Part shown: one piece after another, positions 1-5,473 of the stretch
Numbering within the stretch: the stretch's first letter is position 1
Layout: every line of letters begins with the position of its first letter
Assembly (NCBI GenBank): GCA_900551495.1
Contig: URWG01000094.1
Coordinates: 1 to 7,242 of the forward strand
DNA: 7,242 nucleotides
DNA from: an uncultured Eubacteriales bacterium
Lineage (GTDB): Bacteria > Bacillota > Clostridia > Oscillospirales > Oscillospiraceae
Direction: 5' to 3'
The notes under the pieces: model-generated
The model's input: only the letters and a program-made list of their open reading frames with translations
What the model was told of the DNA's origin: nothing
Database searches by the model: none
Program-made: the position numbers and the translations under genes

Positions 1-189
1 TGCACCATTTTGCGGCGGGAAAACGAAGCGGTGGTCGAGGCGTTTTTGCGGAAGCATTCGGAATTCGTTCCGGAGGCGGCGGTCTATCCCGAAGGCGCGG
101 GACTGCCCGCGGCGGCAATGACGACCCTCCTCCCGTGCGACCACGGGACGGACGGCTTCTTTGTGGCAAAGCTGCGAAAGAAAGGATAG
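1..189 (+). CDS. rsmB: 16S rRNA (cytosine-C5) methyltransferase RsmB, C-terminal end (5' truncated by the window)
   Basis: The window opens in frame inside this gene; 62 codons and a TAG stop remain. RsmB is a cytoplasmic SAM-dependent enzyme that makes m5C at position 967 (E. coli numbering) of 16S rRNA. The visible part starts C-T-I-L-R-R-E-N-E, matching the motif VI context (TC-S/T-I-L-x-x-E-N-E) of RNA m5C methyltransferases, so the first codon is probably the nucleophilic cysteine. The end, LLPCDHGTDGFFVAKL, is the usual RsmB C-terminus (TLLP-HGTDGFF-AKL). The N-terminal NusB-like domain and the SAM-binding motifs lie outside the window. The stop is only 6 nt before the rlmN start, and its last codons supply the rlmN ribosome binding site, which suggests translational coupling. 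Another RsmB/RsmF-type m5C methyltransferase is possible from this fragment alone, but the position upstream of rlmN-prpC-prkC favours RsmB. Confidence 0.9.
   Translation, partial: CTILRRENEAVVEAFLRKHSEFVPEAAVYPEGAGLPAAAMTTLLPCDHGTDGFFVAKLRKKG
181..186 (+). promoter_or_regulatory. Ribosome binding site of rlmN, inside the end of rsmB
   Basis: AAAGGA lies 9 nt before the TTG at 196-198 and overlaps the last codons of rsmB. It decides the rlmN start: the next in-frame ATG (codon 7, position 214) has no comparable purine-rich site in front of it. Confidence 0.65.
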
Positions 190-195
190 CTTAGT

Positions 196-1227
196 TTGAA
201 GGACATCAAATCCATGACGCTGCCCGAGCTGACGGCAGAGCTGTCGGCGCTCGGCGAGCCGAAATTCCGCGCCAAGCAGGTGTACACATGGCTGCATCGG
301 GGCGTGCGGAGCTTCGACGAGATGACCGATATTTCCCGCGCTCTGCGGGAGCGGCTGGAAACGGAATATGAGCTGGCGTGTCCGACGGCGGCGCGGCGGC
401 TGGAATCGAAGAAGGACGGAACGATCAAGTACCTCTGGCGGCTGCGCGACGGCAACTGCGTGGAGAGCGTGCTGATGCGCTACCGCCACGGCAATACCGT
501 CTGCATCTCCTCGGAGGTCGGCTGTCGGATGGGCTGCGCCTTCTGCGCCTCGACGCGCGGAGGCTTGGTGCGGCGGCTGCTGCCCTCGGAGATGCTCGAT
601 CAGGTGCTCTTTACGCAGATGGATTCCGGACTGCCCGTTTCCAACATCGTTTTAATGGGCATCGGCGAGCCGCTGGACAATTTCGACGCGGTGCTGCGCT
701 TTTTGGAGCTGGTCAACAGCCCCGAGGGAATGAACATCGGAATGCGGCACATCAGCCTCTCGACCTGCGGCGTGGTGGATAAGATCGACCTTTTGGCGGA
801 AAAGAATTTGCAGTTGACGCTCTCCGTCTCGCTTCACGCGCCGACAGACGAGGTCAGAAACGGCATTATGCCGATCAACCGTAAATATAATGTGGAGACG
901 CTGCTGGCGGCGTGCAAGCGCTATTTCGAAGCCACCGGGCGGCGCATCTCCTTTGAATACGCCATGATCCGCGGCGTCAACGATACGCCGGAGACGGCGC
1001 GGCTGCTGATTCGGCGGCTGAAGGGGATCGCGGCGCACGTCAATCTCATCCCGCTCAACGACGTGGAGGAAAGCCCCTTGAAGCCGAGCCTGCCGGAGAC
1101 GGTGCGGCGCTTTCAGCAGACGCTGGAGGAGGCGGGAATTCCCGCGACCGTCCGCAGAACGCTCGGCAGCGACATCAACGCCTCCTGCGGTCAGCTTCGG
1201 CGGCAATTTGAGCAGGGCAGGGCGTAG
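196..1227 (+). CDS. rlmN: Dual-specificity 23S rRNA A2503 / tRNA A37 C2-methyltransferase RlmN (radical SAM)
   Basis: RlmN methylates C2 of A2503 in 23S rRNA and of A37 in some tRNAs, using SAM both as radical source and as methyl donor through a methylated cysteine. The 343-residue length is usual for the family. The radical-SAM cluster motif CRMGCAFC gives Cys110, Cys114 and Cys117. The two mechanistic cysteines are present: Cys103 (equivalent to E. coli Cys118) and Cys331 in SDINASCGQLR (equivalent to Cys355, the mono-methylated residue). Glu90 is at the position of the proposed general base, and MGIGEPL at 154-160 is the SAM-contacting GEP motif. The N-terminal accessory domain (KDIKSM..L...GEPKFRAKQVYTWLH) is intact. 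The start is TTG at 196, supported by an RBS at 181-186; codon 7 ATG is a weaker alternative. It follows rsmB by 6 nt. The chloramphenicol-resistance paralogue Cfr is unlikely, given the housekeeping locus and the RlmN-like ends. Confidence 0.96.
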   Translation: MKDIKSMTLPELTAELSALGEPKFRAKQVYTWLHRGVRSFDEMTDISRALRERLETEYELACPTAARRLESKKDGTIKYLWRLRDGNCVESVLMRYRHGNTVCISSEVGCRMGCAFCASTRGGLVRRLLPSEMLDQVLFTQMDSGLPVSNIVLMGIGEPLDNFDAVLRFLELVNSPEGMNIGMRHISLSTCGVVDKIDLLAEKNLQLTLSVSLHAPTDEVRNGIMPINRKYNVETLLAACKRYFEATGRRISFEYAMIRGVNDTPETARLLIRRLKGIAAHVNLIPLNDVEESPLKPSLPETVRRFQQTLEEAGIPATVRRTLGSDINASCGQLRRQFEQGRA

Positions 1228-1230
1228 CGG

Positions 1231-1260
1231 TTCACAGACGATACTGCATGTGAGCACAAT
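1231..1260 (+). promoter_or_regulatory. Possible weak sigma-A-type promoter before prpC
   Basis: In the 83-nt gap between rlmN and prpC, TTCACA (1231-1236) resembles a -35 box, and CACAAT (1255-1260) is a 4/6 match to TATAAT at 18-bp spacing. The match is weak and could be chance. If real it would let phosphatase and kinase be made independently of rsmB-rlmN. Confidence 0.2.
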
Positions 1261-1272
1261 CAACAGAACTCG

Positions 1273-1287
1273 TAACAAAAAATGTTA
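1273..1287. repeat. Short inverted repeat upstream of prpC
   Basis: TAACA-AAAAA-TGTTA is a perfect 5-bp inverted repeat with a 5-nt A spacer, 8 nt before the purine-rich ribosome binding site of prpC. It could be an operator half-site pair or chance in an A-rich leader; it is too short to be a terminator. Confidence 0.25.
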
Positions 1288-1310
1288 TCTTCGGAAGGGA
1301 GTGAAGCCCT

Positions 1311-2042
1311 ATGGAGGCTTGGGGACTGACCGATGTCGGAAATGTCCGTGAGCAAAATCAGGATGCCTTTCGGATCCTGACGCTGCCGAACGATGCGTTG
1401 GCGGCGCTGGTCTGCGACGGCATGGGCGGAGCGAGAGCCGGCAATATTGCCAGCAGACTTGCCTGCGAGGTGTTTTCGGGAGAGATCGAGCGTTCCTTCT
1501 CCCCGGATATGACGCTCGACGAGCTGGAACGGATGCTGCGCTCGGCGGCGACGCTGGCGAATATCTCGGTATACGAGCACGCGCAGATCAGTCCGGACTA
1601 CGAGGGCATGGGAACGACGCTTGTCGCCGCGCTCGTCTGCGAGCGGGGCACGCTGGTGCTCAATATCGGCGACAGCCGTGCGTATCTCATCAACGGCGAC
1701 GGCGTGCGGTGCATCACGACGGACCATTCGGTCGTGGAGCTGATGGTGCGGCGCGGCGAGCTGACCCCGGAGCAGGCAAAGACCCACCCGAGTAAGAATC
1801 TGATTACCCGCGCCGTCGGGACGGGGACGCAGGTGCTTGCCGACGTTTTCCGCGTCGAGGCGGGAAAAAACGACAATATTCTGCTCTGCTCGGACGGGCT
1901 GAGCAACCTTTTGGCGGATCAAGAGATCCTGTTTGAGGTGGCGCACGGGGCGAACAAAGCCGACTGCTGCCAGCGCCTGCTGGAGATTGCCAAGGAGCGC
2001 GGGGCACCGGACAATGTGACCTCGGTGCTGATCGCGCTGTGA
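1311..2042 (+). CDS. prpC: PP2C-family Ser/Thr protein phosphatase (PrpC/Stp)
   Basis: This is a soluble metal-dependent phosphatase that reverses phosphorylation by the adjacent PASTA kinase and dephosphorylates the kinase itself. The 243 residues carry the PP2C motif set in order: TDVGNVREQNQD (Asp18), VCDGMGG (Asp36, Gly37), GMGTTLVAAL (99-108), NIGDSRAYL (Asp121), the TDHSVVELMVRRGELTP flap region (137-153), LLCSDGLSNLL (Asp195) and GAPDNVTSVL (Asp234). The metal-binding aspartates expected of the family are therefore all present. It has no signal peptide or membrane segment. The ATG at 1311 has a good RBS, AAGGGAG at 1295-1301, with a 9-nt spacer. The family is 240-255 residues, so it looks full length. 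The TGA stop (2040-2042) is 77 nt before the preferred prkC start. The symbol prpC follows B. subtilis; stp is used in other Firmicutes. Confidence 0.96.
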   Translation: MEAWGLTDVGNVREQNQDAFRILTLPNDALAALVCDGMGGARAGNIASRLACEVFSGEIERSFSPDMTLDELERMLRSAATLANISVYEHAQISPDYEGMGTTLVAALVCERGTLVLNIGDSRAYLINGDGVRCITTDHSVVELMVRRGELTPEQAKTHPSKNLITRAVGTGTQVLADVFRVEAGKNDNILLCSDGLSNLLADQEILFEVAHGANKADCCQRLLEIAKERGAPDNVTSVLIAL

Positions 2043-2107
2043 CCGACAGAAAGAAACAGAATTATCTCGGCAGCCGTTCGCCGTTTGAGAACGGTCCGCA
2101 GCAGCGG

Positions 2108-2116
2108 ATAGGAGTT
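2108..2116 (+). promoter_or_regulatory. Ribosome binding site deciding the prkC start
   Basis: GGATAGGAG-type purine-rich sequence (core GGAG at 2111-2114) lies 5 nt before ATG 2120. The alternative GTG at 2039, overlapping the prpC stop, has no recognisable site before it. Confidence 0.55.
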
Positions 2117-2119
2117 GCT

Positions 2120-4186
2120 ATGGAAAATTATATCGGCAGATTGCTGGACAACCGCTATGAAATTCTTGAGGCGATCGGTGCCGGAGGCATGGCGGTGGTG
2201 TATAAGGCGTTGGACCATCGGCTGAACCGACTGGTGGCGGTGAAGATTCTGAAGGACGATTTTTCGCGGAATCAGGAGTTCCGCCGTCGCTTCCACGCCG
2301 AGTCGCAGGCGGTCGCGATGCTGTCGCATCCGAACATCGTCAGCGTCTACGACGTCTCCCGAACCGGAGACATCGATTACATCGTCATGGAGCTGATCGA
2401 GGGCATTACGCTCAAGCAGTATCTGGAGCGGAAGGGGAGCCTGAACTGGCGCGAGACGCTGCATTTCTCCATGCAGATCGCCAAGGCGCTGGAGCACGCG
2501 CACAGCCGCGGCATCGTGCATCGGGACATCAAGCCCCATAACATCATGATCCTGAAGGACGGGAGCATTAAGGTCGCCGATTTCGGCATCGCCCGAATCA
2601 GCTCGGCGCAGAGCACGCTCACGCGGGAGGCGCTCGGCTCGGTACACTACATCTCGCCGGAGCAGGCGAAGGGTGCGCGCGTCGATTGCCGCAGCGATTT
2701 GTATTCGCTGGGCGTGGTCATGTACGAAATGCTCACCGGTCGGATGCCCTACGACGGGGAGACACCCGTTGCCGTGGCGATCCAGCACATCAACGGCGGG
2801 GCGCGTCTGCCCAGCGAGCTGATGACCGGTATCCCGCTCGGTATCGAGCAGATCACCATGCACGCGATGAACTCCAACCCCGAGGCGCGGTATTCCTCCG
2901 CAACGGAAATGCTGCGCGACATGGAGGAATTCCGCAAGAATCCTGCCATTACCTTCCACTTTAACGGACCGATCATCCCGCCGACGCCGCCTACGCCGCA
3001 CCGCAGCGGCATGACGCGCTCCGACGCAGAACGTTACGCGGCGGCAAGAGGCGCAGCCAAGCCCGACGGCAGAACGCCCGAGGAGCGCCGTGCCGAACGT
3101 GCCCGCCGCGAAAAGGAGCTTGCCGCAGAGAAGCGCAAGAAGAACATCACCATCGGCATCATTGCGGCGGCAGTGCTGGCGGTCATTCTCGTCGTGGTGC
3201 TGATCGTCGTTCTGACGAGCGGCTCCGACGATCCGAAGGATCCGCTGAGCACCTCCGAAACCCAAGAGGGCAACGTCCTTGTGGAGAATTTCGTCGGCAA
3301 GAGGCTCGTGGACATCGATCCGATCGATTATCCCGACCTCAAGCTCGACCTCATCAACGTCAAGGAAGAATTCAGCGATGAATATGAGGAGGGCTATGTC
3401 ACCGACCAGACCCCGCGCGCCGGTGAGGAGGTCCGCAAGGGACGTACCGTTACATTTACGATTAGCAAGGGACCGGAAAGCTCCGATATGCCCGACCTTA
3501 CCGACAAATCCTCCGCCGAGGCGATCAAGCAGCTTGACGCGCTGAAGCTCGGGCTGAAGGTCGTTACCGAGGACGAGGGCAGCGATACCGTTACCAAGGG
3601 CTACGTCGTTCGGACGGAGCCGAAGGCGGGCACGAAGCTGGAAAAGAATCAGCAGGTCACGCTGTATGTCAGCCTCGGCTCGAATAAGATGCCGAACCTG
3701 CGCAATGAATCCAAGGAGAACGCCGAGACGCGCATCAAGGCAATGGAGCTGAACCTCAAGATGGTTTTCCTCGAGGAGGAGGACGACGACATCGAGGAGG
3801 GCAAGGTCATCCGTACCTCGCCCGCAGCGGACAGCGAGCTGACCAAGGGACAGCAGATCACGCTCTATATCAGCCTCGGCGACGGCAAGGTGCTTGTGCC
3901 GCAGGTGCTCGGCTTCAGCAAGATGGATGCTATCCAGCTCCTGCGCGATGCCAAGCTCGGCTACGAGGTCAAGGAGATTTATGATGAAACGGTGGAAAAG
4001 GGCAAGGTCATTTCGCAGAGCGAGCTGCCCAACACCAGAGTCAAGAAGGATACGGTCGTGACGATTGACGTTTCACGCGGACCCGACCCGACGCTGCATA
4101 CCACCGCACCGACCGAGGCGCCGACCGAGCCGCCGACGACCCCGCCGACCGAAGCGGCAACCGTCGGCTCCGCCACCGCACCCTGA
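2120..4186 (+). CDS. prkC: PASTA-domain transmembrane Ser/Thr protein kinase (PrkC/Stk)
   Basis: This is a membrane kinase whose extracellular PASTA repeats sense peptidoglycan fragments or lipid II; the family controls cell-wall metabolism and, in Bacillus, spore germination. Numbering from ATG 2120 (688 residues), the kinase domain spans about 12-275: glycine loop IGAGGMA (19-25), Lys42 in VAVK, Glu61 of helix C, HRDIKPHN with catalytic Asp136, DFG (154-156), a Ser/Thr-rich activation loop (161-174) and SPE (179-181). A basic Arg/Lys/Glu-rich juxtamembrane segment (about 320-342) precedes one membrane helix (about 343-366). Four PASTA repeats follow at roughly 386-452, 456-520, 523-588 and 591-654, then a Pro/Thr-rich tail (658-688). 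The ATG at 2120 is preferred over GTG 2039 because of its RBS and because MENYIGRLLDNRYEIL is the normal family N-terminus; the extra 27 residues from GTG look unrelated. It is cotranscribed with prpC, and rsgA follows by 13 nt. Confidence 0.96.
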   Translation: MENYIGRLLDNRYEILEAIGAGGMAVVYKALDHRLNRLVAVKILKDDFSRNQEFRRRFHAESQAVAMLSHPNIVSVYDVSRTGDIDYIVMELIEGITLKQYLERKGSLNWRETLHFSMQIAKALEHAHSRGIVHRDIKPHNIMILKDGSIKVADFGIARISSAQSTLTREALGSVHYISPEQAKGARVDCRSDLYSLGVVMYEMLTGRMPYDGETPVAVAIQHINGGARLPSELMTGIPLGIEQITMHAMNSNPEARYSSATEMLRDMEEFRKNPAITFHFNGPIIPPTPPTPHRSGMTRSDAERYAAARGAAKPDGRTPEERRAERARREKELAAEKRKKNITIGIIAAAVLAVILVVVLIVVLTSGSDDPKDPLSTSETQEGNVLVENFVGKRLVDIDPIDYPDLKLDLINVKEEFSDEYEEGYVTDQTPRAGEEVRKGRTVTFTISKGPESSDMPDLTDKSSAEAIKQLDALKLGLKVVTEDEGSDTVTKGYVVRTEPKAGTKLEKNQQVTLYVSLGSNKMPNLRNESKENAETRIKAMELNLKMVFLEEEDDDIEEGKVIRTSPAADSELTKGQQITLYISLGDGKVLVPQVLGFSKMDAIQLLRDAKLGYEVKEIYDETVEKGKVISQSELPNTRVKKDTVVTIDVSRGPDPTLHTTAPTEAPTEPPTTPPTEAATVGSATAP

Positions 4187-4199
4187 GGATAACGACTGC

Positions 4200-5096
4200 A
4201 TGACAGAACAATGCAGCGGGCGCATCGTGAAGGCGCTGAGCGGCTTTTACTACGTTGACTGCGGCGGCAGGACCGTCGAGTGTCGTGCGCGGGGCGTTTT
4301 CCGCAAGGAGCATTTGACCCCGCTCGTCGGCGACCTTGTGACGATCTCCGTCGAACGCGGCAAGGGAACGGTCGCGACGATCCTGCCGCGCAAGAACAGC
4401 TTCCTCCGTCCCGCGGTCAGCAATTTAGACGCGCTGGTGGTGCTGGCTTCGGGCGCAAATCCCGTGACGGACCCCTTCCTGATCGATCGGGTCTGTGCGA
4501 TCGCGGGCGACCGAGGCGTGCCGGTGCTGCTGTGCGTCAACAAGATCGACCTGACGGCGGCGGAGCGGCTGATTGCGATCTATCGGCACGCGGGCTTTGC
4601 CGTATTCCCCACCAGCGCGGAGACGGGCGAGGGGATCGAGGCGCTGCACGCGGCGATCAGGGGAAAGACAGTCGCCTTTACCGGCAACTCCGGCGTGGGC
4701 AAGAGCAGTGTCCTCAACTGTCTCGACCGCCGCTTTGCCATTGAGACGGGCGAAGTCTCCGAGAAGCTCGGACGCGGACGGCATACGACGCGTCACGTTG
4801 AGCTATACGCACTGGGCGAGGATACCTTTGCCATCGACACCCCGGGCTTTTCCTCCTTCGACACGGAGCGGATGGAGCTGGTGCTCAAGGAGAATCTGCA
4901 ATATGCCTTCCCGGATTTTGCGCCGTTTTTGGGAAAATGCCGCTACCATGACTGCGCCCATCTGCGCGAGCCGGACTGCGCGGTCACGCAGGCGCTTGCC
5001 GACGGGCTGCTCGAGCCGACGCGCTATGAGAGCTACGTTCGACTCTACGAGAGCGCAAAGGAACTGAAACCGTGGGAGCTGAAATCACCGGAATGA
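4200..5096 (+). CDS. rsgA: Small-subunit ribosome assembly GTPase RsgA (YloQ/CpgA)
   Basis: RsgA is a circularly permuted GTPase that binds the maturing 30S subunit and is released on GTP hydrolysis. Numbering from ATG 4200 (298 residues): an N-terminal OB fold (about 1-70); then the permuted G motifs G4 NKID (114-117), G5-like TSAETGEG (138-145), G1 GNSGVGKSS (162-170), G2 around RHTTRH (194-199) and G3 DTPG (213-216); then a C-terminal zinc knuckle with Cys247, Cys252, His254 and Cys260. All key residues are present and the length is typical. The in-frame reading extends upstream to 4065, but that stretch overlaps prkC in another frame and is a low-complexity Arg/Pro run. ATG 4200 has GAGG at 4185-4188, which overlaps the prkC stop and suggests translational coupling. 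The B. subtilis neighbours rpe and thiN do not follow; the gene runs straight into a terminator. Family members are known PrkC substrates in B. subtilis, so the linkage may be functional. Confidence 0.96.
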   Translation: MTEQCSGRIVKALSGFYYVDCGGRTVECRARGVFRKEHLTPLVGDLVTISVERGKGTVATILPRKNSFLRPAVSNLDALVVLASGANPVTDPFLIDRVCAIAGDRGVPVLLCVNKIDLTAAERLIAIYRHAGFAVFPTSAETGEGIEALHAAIRGKTVAFTGNSGVGKSSVLNCLDRRFAIETGEVSEKLGRGRHTTRHVELYALGEDTFAIDTPGFSSFDTERMELVLKENLQYAFPDFAPFLGKCRYHDCAHLREPDCAVTQALADGLLEPTRYESYVRLYESAKELKPWELKSPE

Positions 5097-5101
5097 AAGC
5101 T

Positions 5102-5137
5102 GCCCCCGACACATAGGCTGTGTCGGGGGCGGTTTTT
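5102..5137 (+). terminator. Strong intrinsic terminator after rsgA
   Basis: A perfect 12-bp GC-rich stem (5102-5113 with 5119-5130) with a 5-nt loop is followed by GG and five T residues (5133-5137). It begins 5 nt after the rsgA stop and should end the rsmB-rsgA transcript. The 3' arm plus GG is also the only Shine-Dalgarno-like sequence before the next small gene, so a folded hairpin would hide it. Confidence 0.9.
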
Positions 5138-5293
5138 ATGTGCAGAAAAAACGAATTGCTTGGCTCGATTTTGATGGCGCTCGGCGCGGGCTTGCTGCTG
5201 TCGCTGCTGTTTTCGTCGGAGGTGATCCTTGCGGCGCTGGGGATCGGGCTGCTGCTGTGCGGTCTGCTGTGGGCGCAGAAGCGGAGCTGCTGA
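5138..5293 (+). CDS. Small hydrophobic protein, 51 residues, two predicted membrane segments, function unknown
   Basis: From ATG 5138 the frame stays open for 51 codons to TGA 5291-5293. The product starts MCRKNELLGS, has a hydrophobic stretch at about 8-24, a short polar turn (SSE, 26-28), a second hydrophobic stretch at about 29-46, and a short basic end AQKRSC. This is the pattern of a two-helix membrane hairpin with positively charged ends. Its leucine/alanine codon use resembles the neighbouring genes, which supports real coding. From memory, short proteins with an MCxxN-L-G start and the same layout occur in Clostridia, but I cannot name a family or function. The start codon immediately follows the T-tract of the rsgA terminator, and the only RBS-like bases (5125-5132) are in the hairpin's 3' arm. 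Expression would need read-through or an internal promoter. A start at ATG 5174 (codon 13) would remove much of the first helix and has no RBS. Confidence 0.6.
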   Translation: MCRKNELLGSILMALGAGLLLSLLFSSEVILAALGIGLLLCGLLWAQKRSC

Positions 5294-5334
5294 TTTTTCG
5301 GCAGCGATGATTTGAATAACCCCGCCGCAGCGAA

Positions 5335-5367
5335 AAAATTGCAAAATGATTTTCTGCTTGCAATTTT
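5335..5367. repeat. Perfect 10-bp inverted repeat in the leader region
   Basis: AAAATTGCAA at 5335-5344 is exactly repeated in inverse at 5358-5367, with a 13-nt spacer. It is AT-rich, with an A-run before and a T-run at the end, so it could act as a weak bidirectional terminator after the small gene or as a protein-binding palindrome. The A-run could alternatively pair with the T-run at 5294-5300 (TTTTTCG with CGAAAAA at 5331-5337). Confidence 0.5.
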
Positions 5368-5371
5368 GAGA

Positions 5372-5415
5372 GCAGCTTATCAAAGAAGTCTGCCGAGACT
5401 TTTTTGACAAGCTGC
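5372..5415. repeat. 44-bp near-perfect palindrome / hairpin
   Basis: Two 20-nt arms (5372-5391 and 5396-5415) enclose a 4-nt loop GCCG. Eighteen positions are Watson-Crick pairs; the remaining two are an A-C mismatch and a G-T pair. The perfect TTGACA at 5404-5409 is inside the right arm. No T-run follows, so it is not a standard terminator on the + strand. It may be a dispersed palindromic repeat, a folded leader element or a binding site for a dimeric regulator. Confidence 0.6.
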
Positions 5416-5444
5416 GAATAAACCTGTCCGACGGGGAATATATA
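5416..5444 (+). promoter_or_regulatory. Candidate sigma-E-like sporulation promoter for the SipL-like gene
   Basis: GAATAAA (5416-5422), then 14 bp, then AATATATA (5437-5444) is a partial match to the sigma-E pattern (KMATATT, 14-15 bp, CATACANT). Transcription would start near 5450-5455, about 10 nt before the ribosome binding site at 5460, which is sensible geometry. Known sipL genes are transcribed by sigma-E. The sequence match is only moderate. Confidence 0.3.
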
Positions 5445-5459
5445 TTTCGCAGAACGAAC

Positions 5460-5468
5460 AAGGGGTGA
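5460..5468 (+). promoter_or_regulatory. Ribosome binding site of the SipL-like gene
   Basis: AAGGGGTGA is close to the ideal AAGGAGGTGA and lies 5-6 nt before ATG 5474. The in-frame GTG at 5465 falls inside this site, so it is unlikely to be the start. Confidence 0.75.
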
Positions 5469-5473
5469 AGGAA

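Noticed and set aside
196..1227. Cfr-type antibiotic-resistance methyltransferase in place of RlmN
   Set aside because: The gene sits in the conserved housekeeping locus and has RlmN-type N- and C-terminal sequences; nothing suggests transfer.
1919..3265. Long open frame of 448 codons on the - strand opposite prpC/prkC
   Set aside because: It is fully antisense to genes with complete catalytic motifs. Its product is His/Arg/Asp-rich low-information sequence with no recognisable domain, as expected from the GC-rich codon pattern.
4065..4199. Upstream extension of rsgA by 45 residues
   Set aside because: The extension overlaps the end of prkC in another frame and reads as Arg/Pro low complexity, a frame-shifted copy of the Pro/Thr tail codons. 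RsgA proteins do not have it, and ATG 4200 has a usable RBS.
5404..5409. Perfect TTGACA as a sigma-A -35 box
   Set aside because: At 16-18 bp downstream the sequence is around TGTCCGACG, with no TATAAT-like hexamer. The AT-rich TATATA is too far away, and the motif is fully explained by the 44-bp palindrome.
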